Below, piece after piece: positions 36,077-45,159 of a stretch of DNA of 64,000 nucleotides. The notes under the pieces are model-generated. The model was not told the DNA's origin. It ran no database searches and was given only the letters and a program-made list of their open reading frames with translations. Made by a program: the position numbers and the translations under genes. The number at the start of each line of letters is the position of its first letter. Within the stretch, counting starts at the first letter, position 1. Location: NCBI GenBank assembly GCA_023436145.1, contig JAEZKP010000073.1:62001-126000 (forward strand). Direction: 5' to 3'. Source of the stretch: Fibrobacterota bacterium. Lineage in GTDB: Bacteria; Fibrobacterota; Chitinivibrionia; Chitinivibrionales; Chitinispirillaceae.

Positions 36077-36934
36077 ATGAAAATTGTAAAATCATCGGCT
36101 GAAATGAAAAATCTCTCTCTTACCTATCAGATGAGCGGGCGAACGGTTTCACTGGTTCCCACAATGGGAGCATTGCACAAAGGCCATCTGTCGTTACTTG
36201 AGATTGCCAGGGAGAATTCAGACATTTCGGTGATGAGTATTTTTGTAAATCCAACCCAGTTTGGTCCGCATGAGGATTATCAGAAATATCCCAGAGTGTT
36301 TGAGCAGGATTGCATGCTGGCTCAGGATGCCGGATGTGATATCGTTTTTGCACCCTCTGTACAGGACATGTATCCGCCACATTACAACACCTATGTATCA
36401 GTTGAAAACATAACTGAAAATCTTTGCGGGGTAAACCGGCCAAATCTTTTCAGGGGAGTGGCCACGGTCGTATTAAAGCTATTTAATATAGTAAATCCGC
36501 AGATTGCTATTTTCGGGCAGAAGGACGCACAGCAGCTGCTGGTTATCCAAAGAATGGTTCGTGATCTGAACCTGTCGGTAAAAATTGATTCAGCACCGAT
36601 CTTTCGTGAAGAAAGCGGATTAGCTATGAGCTCAAGAAATGCTTACCTTACAGCAGAAGAGAAGATGGAAGTTCCCCGAATCTATCAGAGTTTAAAAAAA
36701 GCGGAGCTGTTGTATAACAGTGGAGAGAGGAATGCTGCGGTTATACATGAGAGCATTTCTGAAGAATTAGGGCAATCATCTCTTCTCAAACCTGAATATA
36801 TTGATCTGGTTGACACTGTCGAGATAAAACCTGTGGAAATATTAAAAACAACCACACTTGTTGCTATTGCCTGCCGGACCCAGCAGAGTGGTACTCGCCT
36901 GATTGATAACATTGTTTTAGGAGGCTCATTGTGA
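36077..36934 (+). CDS. panC: Pantothenate synthetase PanC
   Basis: Joins pantoate and beta-alanine using ATP through a pantoyl-adenylate. 285 residues from the ATG at 36077. The TTG at 36053 would add eight residues unlike the family. Motifs: VPTMGALHKGHLSLL (the HxGH class I signature), IFVNPTQFG, NLFRGVATVV, FGQKDAQQ and MSSRNAYL. The stop overlaps the GTG start of the GH13 gene (GTGA). I see no panB or panD in the window. Confidence 0.95.
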   Translation: MKIVKSSAEMKNLSLTYQMSGRTVSLVPTMGALHKGHLSLLEIARENSDISVMSIFVNPTQFGPHEDYQKYPRVFEQDCMLAQDAGCDIVFAPSVQDMYPPHYNTYVSVENITENLCGVNRPNLFRGVATVVLKLFNIVNPQIAIFGQKDAQQLLVIQRMVRDLNLSVKIDSAPIFREESGLAMSSRNAYLTAEEKMEVPRIYQSLKKAELLYNSGERNAAVIHESISEELGQSSLLKPEYIDLVDTVEIKPVEILKTTTLVAIACRTQQSGTRLIDNIVLGGSL

Positions 36935-38220
36935 TAAATAATAAAGATATTCCTTTGATATTCAATCTTTTTCCAAGGCACTTTAAAACCATACACGAAT
37001 GGGCGGAGCTGATTCCTCATGTGAAAAACATGGGTTTTAATGCTATTTATGTGAATCCTTTTCATGAAACCGGTTTTTCCGGAAGCTTATATGCAGTTAA
37101 GGACTATTACCGGTTAAACCCTAATTTTCTCAATGCTAATGATGATCCCTCCGATTTTTCACCATTAAGAGGTTTCATCAATAAATGCAAGGAAAACGGA
37201 CTTGATCTGATTATGGATCTGGTGATAAACCACACGGCTTTTGATTCAGTACTTACACAGACACATCCGCTGTGGTATAAACGTGATGCAAGTGGAAAGC
37301 TGATGTGTCCTTATGCGGTAGACCCTGCAGATGCTTCTAATATAACCGTGTGGGGTGATTTGGCAGTGATTGATAATGAAAAGAGTAAGGATATTGAGGG
37401 GTTGTGGAAATATTGGGATGAACTCATAGGGTTCTACCAGGAGATGGGAATTTTGGGGTTTCGCTGTGATGCTGCTTACCAGGTGCCGGCTTCGTTGTGG
37501 GAGATGTTGATTTCATCTTCTAAAAAGCGTTATCCCCAGACCAGGTTTTATGCTGAGACACTGGGATGTCAGATGTCAGAGATTGAGGCACTTGCCTCAG
37601 TGGGGTTTGATTATTTGTTTAATTCTTCCAAGTGGTGGAATTTTGATAAACCATGGGCGATTGAGCAGCACAATCTGAACAAAAAAATAGCTCCTTCGAT
37701 TTCTTTTCCGGAATCACATGACACTGAGAGGTTGGCTTCGGTGAAGCCGGGAACGGTAGATGTGCAAAAGTCCAGGTATGCGGTGGCTGCATTATTTTCC
37801 AGAGGTTTACTAATGCCTATGGGGTATGAGTACGGAGCTACTACCAGAATGGATGTGGTAAAGGGGACTCCTTCTCAGGTGGATGAGCCGCAATGGGATA
37901 TTTCCTCATGGATAAACCAGATTAATGCATTGAAATTGAGTATACCGGTTTTGGGTGAAGAGGGTGAGTGGTGTGTGTTGTGTGAATATCATCTGCCTTT
38001 TCTATTTCTGCAGAAGTGCTCTGAATCCGGAAATCAACCTGTTTACGTATGCATTAACAAGCGATTGACTGCAGAAACAGATGTTGAGGAATGGATGATT
38101 CCCGGGGAGATTAAGGCTTGCAGTAAAGCTGTGGGTTTACTTTCCGAAAAAATCACTGAGGAAGCACTCCCTGCTGCTTTTACACTTGATCCTGCAGATG
38201 TAGTGTTATTCTTGAAATGA
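36931..38220 (+). CDS. GH13 alpha-amylase-family glycosidase or glucanotransferase
   Basis: 429 residues, intracellular (no signal peptide). All four GH13 regions are present: DLVINH (about 94-99), GFRCDAAY with the nucleophile Asp near 180, FYAETLG with the acid Glu near 208, and PESHDTE with the transition-state Asp near 263. The short length and the region HPLWYKRDASG after region I resemble maltosyltransferase/GlgE-like GH13 members more than secreted amylases, but substrate is not assignable. The GTG start has an excellent AGGAGG site and overlaps the panC stop, an unexpected coupling of a vitamin gene with a glucan enzyme. Confidence 0.83.
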   Translation: MINNKDIPLIFNLFPRHFKTIHEWAELIPHVKNMGFNAIYVNPFHETGFSGSLYAVKDYYRLNPNFLNANDDPSDFSPLRGFINKCKENGLDLIMDLVINHTAFDSVLTQTHPLWYKRDASGKLMCPYAVDPADASNITVWGDLAVIDNEKSKDIEGLWKYWDELIGFYQEMGILGFRCDAAYQVPASLWEMLISSSKKRYPQTRFYAETLGCQMSEIEALASVGFDYLFNSSKWWNFDKPWAIEQHNLNKKIAPSISFPESHDTERLASVKPGTVDVQKSRYAVAALFSRGLLMPMGYEYGATTRMDVVKGTPSQVDEPQWDISSWINQINALKLSIPVLGEEGEWCVLCEYHLPFLFLQKCSESGNQPVYVCINKRLTAETDVEEWMIPGEIKACSKAVGLLSEKITEEALPAAFTLDPADVVLFLK

Positions 38221-38245
38221 GCCGGTGAATGCGAGAGTGGCGCTA

Positions 38246-38758
38246 ATGAGAAAAGCTTTGTTTCTTGACAGAGATGGGATTATTAACATAGATTGTGCAT
38301 ACCCTCACAAACCAGAGCAGATAATTTTTACCGAAGGAATTTTTGATTTATGTAAAGCAGCTCTTTCCAGGGGTTATCTGCTCATTGTAGTTACAAATCA
38401 GGCAGGAGTGGCAAAGGGGTATTTTACTGAGGAAGATGTAAAGAAGCTTCATGAATGGATGCGGCAGCAGTTTAATGAGAGAGGTATAGACATACATGCT
38501 TTTTATTATTGTCCGTTTCATCCGAAGGCTACAGTTGAAAAGTACAGGAAGGAATCAGACTGGCGCAAACCAGAGCCGGGGATGATACTTCAGGCGGTGA
38601 AGGATTTTAACATAGACATAACCGAGTCGCTTATGGTAGGGGACAAGGGTTCTGACAGGATTTCACTTCCAGGGCTTAAATCAGTTATAGTCAGAAGTAG
38701 GTACACAGCCGAAAACTATGATGTGGTCAGTCTCTCAGAAGTTGAGAGATTATTGTAA
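38246..38758 (+). CDS. HAD phosphatase, GmhB-like (heptose-bisphosphate phosphatase family)
   Basis: About 170 residues. HAD motifs: FLDRDGIIN (I), VVTNQAG (II), WRKPEPGM (III, with the family Lys) and VGDKGSDR (IV). Overall layout matches GmhB, which removes the 7-phosphate of heptose 1,7-bisphosphate for LPS core. GmhB binds structural zinc through CPxH and a CxC before RKP. Here CPFHP keeps only part and the CxC is replaced (SDW), so the zinc site looks lost. The ATG at 38246 fits the family N-terminus (MRKALFLDRDG). A GTG at 38225 is possible. It is the last gene of the run from 31321. Confidence 0.78.
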   Translation: MRKALFLDRDGIINIDCAYPHKPEQIIFTEGIFDLCKAALSRGYLLIVVTNQAGVAKGYFTEEDVKKLHEWMRQQFNERGIDIHAFYYCPFHPKATVEKYRKESDWRKPEPGMILQAVKDFNIDITESLMVGDKGSDRISLPGLKSVIVRSRYTAENYDVVSLSEVERLL

Positions 38759-38935
38759 AATACTGCAATAAACTCCGCTGAGAATCGAAAAGTAGCTTAA
38801 TGCAGAAGTTTTATCCCGGGAGCTATTATCAGTATTTCCGGCATTTTGTTCGGTTTGATGGGGGGTTAATAAAACTCATGAAATCAGAATGTTCAATTTC
38901 CTTTTCATATTCATACATAACGACAGGAGGAGTTT

Positions 38936-41413
38936 GTGGTTAACAAAACCCCTGAGAAGAGTAGTAATTCTTTAAAGATGTTATTTAACAGGTCTTGGGT
39001 TTATTATCTGGGTTTTGCAGTGCTATTACTGATAATATTCAGTCAGTTTATCTTTTCTGACATGATGTTTTACAGCTCCGATCAGCTAGGTGGTATGGAT
39101 TCTAAGTTTTTTCTGAAAAATTCTATTCAGAAATTTAAACAGTTTCCCATGTGGTTTAATACCAGATTATCAGGAATGCCTTCAATCGATGCCATATTCG
39201 GAGATGCTCTTTATCCTCCATCAATGGTGATGCATATTCTTTTTTCCATTCCCAGGTCAATTGGAATGAAGATGTTATTTCATGTTTTTCTTGCGGGAGT
39301 TTTCTTTTTTGTATTGATGAGGAGGGGTTTCGGGTGTGGTCCGGTACTATCTTTTGTCTGTGGAACCTTTTACATGCTCAATCCTCAGTTTATTTCCCTT
39401 ATTTATGGGGGGCATGATGGAAAGATGTATGTTATTGCACTACTGCCTTTTGTAATCTGGCGGTTAAAGGCGATAATTGAGAGACCTGGTATACGTAATG
39501 CATCATTTCTGGGCTTAGGTGTGGGTATGATGCTTTTAACCTCTCATATACAGATGACATATTTTGTACTTTGGGGATTGTTTTTTTACTGGCTTGTTTC
39601 AACGGTGATGGTATTGGTAAGAAAGGAGTCCAAAGGAAGAGCTGTTTCCCTTACTTTATATTTCTGGTTGGCAATATTTATTGGTCTGGGGATAGGTCTT
39701 ATACAGCTTCTTCCCTCTTACATGTATGTCAAGAATGCGTTTTCAGTGAGGGGAGTAGACCGGGGGTTTGAACATGCCGCCTCCTGGTCAATGCACTGGC
39801 CGGAAGTATTTTCGTTGTGGGTTCCTGAGTTTGTAAATTATCTGGATTATTACTGGGGGCAGAATCCCTTTAAGCTTAATACTGAATATGCCGGAGCCAT
39901 AGTATTGTTGCTGGGAGTACTTGCGGTTGTCAGAAGACCCGGGGTGTATCGTTATTTCTGGGCTGGTTTTTCGATCTTTGTACTTTTGTTTTCCTTAGGT
40001 GCACACTCTTTAATATTTAAGCTGGCATATTACATCGTTCCAGGGGTTAGTAAGTTCAGGGCAGCCTCTATGATTACCTTCTGGTTTTCTTTCGGGGTGA
40101 TATTACTGGCAGGGCTATTTCTCAAGGATGTTGCGGAAGGTAAGCTTTCCTCGCTGAATGAGATATCCCAGAAAAAATGGATTAAAGGGATACTGATGGC
40201 AATTGGTGGTTGTTTTGTGATAACTCTTGTGTTCTCCAGTAAGGGATTTGTTCAGGGCTTATTTGCAAATGCACTTATGGACCAGCAGAAACAAAGAATA
40301 TTTGAAATAAATTTTTCTCAACAATTTGTGCCCCATCTGTGGTTGTGGCTGTTTTTTGCGGTAAGTACTTTACTCTTATTATACGGTGTCGTAAAGAAAA
40401 GTATTAAGCCTCAGATTTTCATTGCAGTGGTATTTCTTTTGGGGCTTGTAGATATACTGCGAATCGATATTGGTAAAAAGCAGTCGCTTCAGTCATCAGG
40501 ACAGAAAATCGGGTTTATACAGCTGGTGGATCCGGCGCGGTTCTTAAGAAACGAAAAGGTGTTAAATGATCTGAGTAATGAAATGAAGGTAGCTCCATTT
40601 CGTTGCTTCTCATTTCCAGGAGCAATGTCGCTTCAGAATAGCGAAGGGATTTATGGACTGGAGAGTGTAAGCGGGTTTCATGATAATGAACTAAGATGGT
40701 ATAGAGATTTCAGAGGGGATCAACAGGATCGAAATTACATTTCCTCGCTGGTAGGGTTTTCCGAAGAGGGTCAGGCATATCTGAAGACTGAAAAGCTTCA
40801 GATGGGTAATGCCTACCTTAATTTAGCCAATGTTCAATATTATCTTTTGCGTTCTCAGGGAAGGCTTATGGCGATTAGAAACGAGCATGCATTGGGTAGA
40901 ATTTCTTTTGCTTCCCGCTATGTGGTGATGGACTCATCACAGATACTGGAGGCGCTGAGCAATGAAAGTTATGACTACCGAAATACTGTAGCTTTGAGTT
41001 CTGAGCCTAAGGGGGTGCAGCTAAGTAATGATTCAGTACGGGGGGACCTGTCAGTTACCTGGGAGGAGTATTCACCTAATTACCGTAAGGCAAAAATAAA
41101 AGCTCCTGGCAATGGTTTTCTTCGGATTTCGGAGACTTATTATTCTGGGTGGGAAATCCGGATTGATGGAAAAAGAACCACTGTTTATCAGGCTGATTAT
41201 TGTTGGATGGCAGTACCGGTTGATGGTGGGGAGCATATGGTGGAGATGATTCCTCATTCATTGTTTTTAAGTAAGGCTGCGGCTGTGTCAGGAGGAATTT
41301 TAATTCTACTTTCGATATACTGGGTTTATCTGATAGCTGTTGGCAAAGTGAAGAGGTCTTCCGGCGGCGGGATTGCAGTAAGCGGAAACAGTGGTATTAC
41401 AATTGAATACTGA
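38936..41413 (+). CDS. YfhO-like polytopic membrane protein (GT-C type)
   Basis: 825 residues with about a dozen hydrophobic helices over residues 20-520 and 785-810 and a large extracytoplasmic segment of about 530-780. The N-terminal loop after helix 1 contains SSDQLGGMDSKFF, the kind of Asp-bearing loop seen in GT-C glycosyltransferases, and the segment GHDGKMYVIALLPFV is typical of the YfhO family. In Firmicutes YfhO glycosylates lipoteichoic acid using lipid-linked sugar. The start is GTG with AGGAGG 5 nt upstream. It is followed by a GT2 gene and is likely part of the same glycan pathway. Confidence 0.75.
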   Translation: MVNKTPEKSSNSLKMLFNRSWVYYLGFAVLLLIIFSQFIFSDMMFYSSDQLGGMDSKFFLKNSIQKFKQFPMWFNTRLSGMPSIDAIFGDALYPPSMVMHILFSIPRSIGMKMLFHVFLAGVFFFVLMRRGFGCGPVLSFVCGTFYMLNPQFISLIYGGHDGKMYVIALLPFVIWRLKAIIERPGIRNASFLGLGVGMMLLTSHIQMTYFVLWGLFFYWLVSTVMVLVRKESKGRAVSLTLYFWLAIFIGLGIGLIQLLPSYMYVKNAFSVRGVDRGFEHAASWSMHWPEVFSLWVPEFVNYLDYYWGQNPFKLNTEYAGAIVLLLGVLAVVRRPGVYRYFWAGFSIFVLLFSLGAHSLIFKLAYYIVPGVSKFRAASMITFWFSFGVILLAGLFLKDVAEGKLSSLNEISQKKWIKGILMAIGGCFVITLVFSSKGFVQGLFANALMDQQKQRIFEINFSQQFVPHLWLWLFFAVSTLLLLYGVVKKSIKPQIFIAVVFLLGLVDILRIDIGKKQSLQSSGQKIGFIQLVDPARFLRNEKVLNDLSNEMKVAPFRCFSFPGAMSLQNSEGIYGLESVSGFHDNELRWYRDFRGDQQDRNYISSLVGFSEEGQAYLKTEKLQMGNAYLNLANVQYYLLRSQGRLMAIRNEHALGRISFASRYVVMDSSQILEALSNESYDYRNTVALSSEPKGVQLSNDSVRGDLSVTWEEYSPNYRKAKIKAPGNGFLRISETYYSGWEIRIDGKRTTVYQADYCWMAVPVDGGEHMVEMIPHSLFLSKAAAVSGGILILLSIYWVYLIAVGKVKRSSGGGIAVSGNSGITIEY

Positions 41414-41448
41414 TATGAATACAATTATACATCCGGATAAAGTTCTTA

Positions 41449-42441
41449 ATGGAAGAAGTAATTGATTTTGGAATAGTTAATTTTAATGGTGGGGAGTATC
41501 TTGAGAAGTGTATTCGCTCCATTAAGAAAATGGAGGGGGTGTTTTGCAGAATTTTCATTCTGGATAATGCATCCTCAGATGGTTCCGCTTTAAGAGTAGA
41601 AAAATTATTTCCTGACTGTAATGTAATTTATTCAGAAAAAAATCTGGGTTATGCGGGAGGGTGCAACCGGTTATTATCGCATCTCAAATCTGATGTTGTA
41701 GTTTTGTGCAATATGGATCTGGAGTTTGCAGCTGATTGGGCTCTGAGAACGCTGGAGTGTTTTGACCATCATCCAGAGGCGAGTTCGGCAGGATCTATGG
41801 TAATTGACAAGCAAAGTGGCACAATCTACTCTTCGGGCGTTTTCTTTTATTGGGATTTATATCCTTTGTGCTCAAATAACAAACCTGCAACTGAGGATTG
41901 TTACGAGGTTTTCGGATCATATGGAGCAGTAATGGCATTCAGAAGAGAGGTTTTTGAGAAAATCGGGATGTTTGACAATGACTATTTTCTGTTTTTTGAG
42001 GAAACAGAGTTTTACTGGCGGATGAACATAAATAAGCTGAAAACTATTTTTAATCCACAAGCCCGGGTATTTCATCACAGATCAGTATCTACTATCAAGT
42101 ATTCTCCTCTCAAGCTATACTATTCAGAGAGAAACCGTGTCTGGACTGCTTTTAAGTATATGCCTTTGTGGTATTTTCCTTTGACTTTTCCAATTTCTCT
42201 GCTTCGTTTTTTTCTGATGGCTAAAAGAGGGATACCCGGAGCTGATGGAAAGGGAAATTCAGTTCGTAAATCTGCTGTGATTGCTGTTCTTATCAAAGCC
42301 TGGTTTGCAGCTTTGATTGGTTTAGGGCGGGAATGGAAAAAAAGGCGGCAGATATGGAGCGGAACGGTTTTGAGTACAATGGACACTCTGAGATTGATTG
42401 GTAAATACAAACTATCGAATTCAGAATTAAAAGTCAAATAG
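41449..42441 (+). CDS. Family 2 glycosyltransferase (rhamnosyltransferase-like)
   Basis: 330 residues, GT-A fold: an N-terminal VNFNGGEYLEKCI, ILDNASSDGS (nucleotide site), NLGYAGGCN, the DxD-equivalent CNMDLEF, and FDNDYFLFFEETEFYWRM with the ED acceptor motif, followed by HHRSVS. The pattern is that of the WcaA/RfbF-like GT2s that add rhamnose or related sugars to O-antigen. A C-terminal hydrophobic amphipathic stretch (about 245-300) may attach it to the membrane. It lies 35 nt after the YfhO-like gene and converges on the flippase-like gene. Confidence 0.85.
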   Translation: MEEVIDFGIVNFNGGEYLEKCIRSIKKMEGVFCRIFILDNASSDGSALRVEKLFPDCNVIYSEKNLGYAGGCNRLLSHLKSDVVVLCNMDLEFAADWALRTLECFDHHPEASSAGSMVIDKQSGTIYSSGVFFYWDLYPLCSNNKPATEDCYEVFGSYGAVMAFRREVFEKIGMFDNDYFLFFEETEFYWRMNINKLKTIFNPQARVFHHRSVSTIKYSPLKLYYSERNRVWTAFKYMPLWYFPLTFPISLLRFFLMAKRGIPGADGKGNSVRKSAVIAVLIKAWFAALIGLGREWKKRRQIWSGTVLSTMDTLRLIGKYKLSNSELKVK

Positions 42442-42462
42442 TACGAACAGGGAGATTAAAGA

Positions 42463-43440
42463 TTAACCTTTGAGTAATCTTATTCTATCTGCAGATTTAC
42501 CTATCATTTCGTAAAGTATCGGGATAGCTCCTATCAGTTTCATCATAATTACCAGATTACCGATCAGGATATAAACCCCCAATTGTTCTGAAGAAATCTG
42601 CAGATGAGTGAACATCATGGCAGACAGTGCCTCTCTCACGCCCATGCCATTAGGGGTTAAAGGTTGCGCCACACTTATTATTTCTATAAGCGGGATATAG
42701 GCAAAACATTCTTTAGTAAAGAGGACGCCTGTAATTCCTTTAATCTGCAGTATTGCACTTGTTACCAGTAAAATTTGTATGGTGGCGGTTATGAGGATGG
42801 TAAGGATTATATTTTTCTTCTTATACTTGAACTGATAGATACCTTCCCGAAGGTTCTCTGCTTTGGATAAATACTGCCTGGGTATGATTTTTATGAGCAC
42901 ACTTCTCAGGGGCGCAGTAAGTTTTTTGGAAAAGGATAAGGCTACAAGAACAGAGATTAAAAAAATGATAACCAGAGCGGCTTTAAAAAGTGTCCCTGAA
43001 ATTGAAGAGTTGGATAAAAGAGATAAACCATAAATAGACGAAGCAAATGAGACAATCAGCCCGGTGATTTTACATACCCAAGTGGTGCTCCAGCTTACAG
43101 ATGCACCTACTTTTTTCACCACGAATAATGTTCTGACAACATCTTGTGCAGCGCTGGGCAGGAATAGAGAATAAAAGATGGATTTGAAGTGATATGATAC
43201 TGATTGGGTGAATGATAATTCTTTATTGAAAGCACGAAGCAGTATCCACCATCGCAATCCCTGCAGAAACATGGTTAACAGAATAATGGATAAGGACAGA
43301 AGAATTGCCCACCATTGAACTTCTTTAAATGCGATAATCAGTTTAGAAGGTTGGACTTTGGATAAGATCCAGATAAAAGGGAGAATGACTGCAATGGTTC
43401 TGATGATCTTTAAAATTATTTTTGAAAGCTTGGGTTTCAT
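42463..43440 (-). CDS. AglD/UPF0104-type integral membrane protein (LPG synthase TM-like)
   Basis: 325 residues with about eight membrane helices. Signatures of the lysylphosphatidylglycerol-synthase TM/AglD family: LLSLSIILLTMFLQGLRWWILL (part: FLQGLRWWILL), the polar SIFYSLFLPSAAQDVVRT, and the C-terminal PLTPNGMGVREALSAMMF (PNGxGVREA). Members move or transfer lipid-linked groups, and in glycan loci they are often named flippase-like. It is last in the minus-strand glycan operon, 128 nt after the Wzx-like gene. Confidence 0.8.
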   Translation of the reverse strand: MKPKLSKIILKIIRTIAVILPFIWILSKVQPSKLIIAFKEVQWWAILLSLSIILLTMFLQGLRWWILLRAFNKELSFTQSVSYHFKSIFYSLFLPSAAQDVVRTLFVVKKVGASVSWSTTWVCKITGLIVSFASSIYGLSLLSNSSISGTLFKAALVIIFLISVLVALSFSKKLTAPLRSVLIKIIPRQYLSKAENLREGIYQFKYKKKNIILTILITATIQILLVTSAILQIKGITGVLFTKECFAYIPLIEIISVAQPLTPNGMGVREALSAMMFTHLQISSEQLGVYILIGNLVIMMKLIGAIPILYEMIGKSADRIRLLKG

Positions 43441-43568
43441 AATCTTATGAAAAATACGTTTTACACCATCAGTTATGAACAGGTATTATTGAAAACCGAA
43501 GAAAAAGGTTTTTTTAAGCGAAATTTGACCACTAATATGTTAATCAGCAATGCCTGGTTATTCTGAAT

Positions 43569-45140
43569 TCAAGAGCTCTTTCTGAGGAGAGAGTTATTTT
43601 TTAAACCTAATACCAGGTTTTCAAAAGAGGAGATCAGAAATTTAAAGGGACCGGGAGAGATTGACTTGATATTGTGTACTAAAGCAGAATCCTCGATTTC
43701 TAAACTACCAAGTATGACACAGAAAGAAGTATAAACCAGAAGGCCGGCCATCAGAGAGACAGTAAGGCCGAGTAATGAATCGTTTTGGAGGATAAGAATT
43801 TTCATGGTTAGACCCATGACGATGGTAGAGCAGAGGATTTTCAGGATTGAGAGAATGGGGAATGTCAGTCTCATGATTCTGCAGGTATAAACAATACCCC
43901 CTACCGAGCCTATTATGGTAGTGATACTGTGGCAGATGGAAGCACCGAGTGCACCATAAGGCTTTATCAGTATAATATCCATGATAATATTGATGATGGC
44001 TAGAATCATGCCAAATTTGTAAATAAATGATTGTTTATCGAAACCATAGAGAATAGCAGATCCGGGATTGGCCAGACTGGAGATCATGGATGAGAAGAAA
44101 ATGATTTGAAGCACCTGTTGTGCTCCGGTGAATTCAGCTCCATAAAGTAATAGAATTATTTGATGAGAGAGGATGATTCCGGCAGCACCAACAGGAAAGG
44201 AGAAAAAGGCCAGATAACGGGTGGAAACGTAATACAGCCGTCTCATTTTTTCTTTATCACCTGAGCCGCAATACGAGGACATTTTGGGAAAAAGAACTTT
44301 CCAGAAGGCGGTAGGGAGGACTGACATGAATCTTTGAGTCAGATTGTAACCCAGGTTATAATATCCAATCTCAACAGCATTACAGAATCTTCCTAAAAAG
44401 AAATTTTCACTCTTATCCCACACTATTTTGTCACATAAGATTATAGCCAGTATGCTTTTATTATAAGAGGTTATCCTTTTGCGGATATCAGGAGGCAGAC
44501 TCTTATTAGTCCGGGTGATTACACCTTCACGGTACAGAATGTATCCATAGAAGATTGTATTGACACAAGAGAAGATCAGCATAACCAGCAGAAGTCCGGA
44601 AATGCCTTTATCCAAAAGCAGGACAATGATTTTTGAAGCAAATGAGACAGGGGTGATTATCAGATTTGCATAGGTGAAATATTCGAATTTCTGAATGCCT
44701 TCAATTGCAGCAGAGAGGACAGCGGTTATTATTCCTGGGATTAATCCCAGGGCGGTGAGGAAAAAATAGAATGATTCATCAGGAGAGAAGAAGTAATCTG
44801 CAACTTCTGATCTGAGGAAAATAAGAAGAATAGCAGTAATGCCTGTTATCAGGAGTTCGATTTTAAGTACATAGAAGATGATAGGTTTAAGCACATCATT
44901 GTCATTTTTACCTTTAAATTCTGCTATAAATCTGGTGACAGCATGGATCAGACCCATACCAAGAGCCCAGGAGACTGTCCCAGAAAGCCACAACACCAGG
45001 TTGAAGATGCCATAATCAGAAGGGCCTAGTTGGCGGGCTATCCAGATGGAGATGCCCCATGAAAGAATCGTCATGAACCCGGTGTTGAATAGGATCAGTG
45101 CCGAATTTTTGATTAGCTGTTTTCCAGGGACATTTTCCAA
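43569..45140 (-). CDS. Wzx-type polysaccharide flippase (MOP superfamily)
   Basis: 523 residues with 12-14 predicted helices. It begins KQLIKNSALILFNTGFMTILSW (opening helix) and contains WIARQLGPSDYGIFNL, the classic polysaccharide-biosynthesis flippase signature. It would flip undecaprenyl-linked oligosaccharide across the inner membrane. The start is TTG with GGAG 6 nt upstream. It follows the GT4 gene by 19 nt and is surely cotranscribed with it. No Wzy polymerase or initiating transferase is in the window, so the locus is only part of a pathway. Confidence 0.87.
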   Translation of the reverse strand: MENVPGKQLIKNSALILFNTGFMTILSWGISIWIARQLGPSDYGIFNLVLWLSGTVSWALGMGLIHAVTRFIAEFKGKNDNDVLKPIIFYVLKIELLITGITAILLIFLRSEVADYFFSPDESFYFFLTALGLIPGIITAVLSAAIEGIQKFEYFTYANLIITPVSFASKIIVLLLDKGISGLLLVMLIFSCVNTIFYGYILYREGVITRTNKSLPPDIRKRITSYNKSILAIILCDKIVWDKSENFFLGRFCNAVEIGYYNLGYNLTQRFMSVLPTAFWKVLFPKMSSYCGSGDKEKMRRLYYVSTRYLAFFSFPVGAAGIILSHQIILLLYGAEFTGAQQVLQIIFFSSMISSLANPGSAILYGFDKQSFIYKFGMILAIINIIMDIILIKPYGALGASICHSITTIIGSVGGIVYTCRIMRLTFPILSILKILCSTIVMGLTMKILILQNDSLLGLTVSLMAGLLVYTSFCVILGSLEIEDSALVHNIKSISPGPFKFLISSFENLVLGLKNNSLLRKSS

Positions 45141-45159
45141 TCAGATCTCCATGTGTGAT

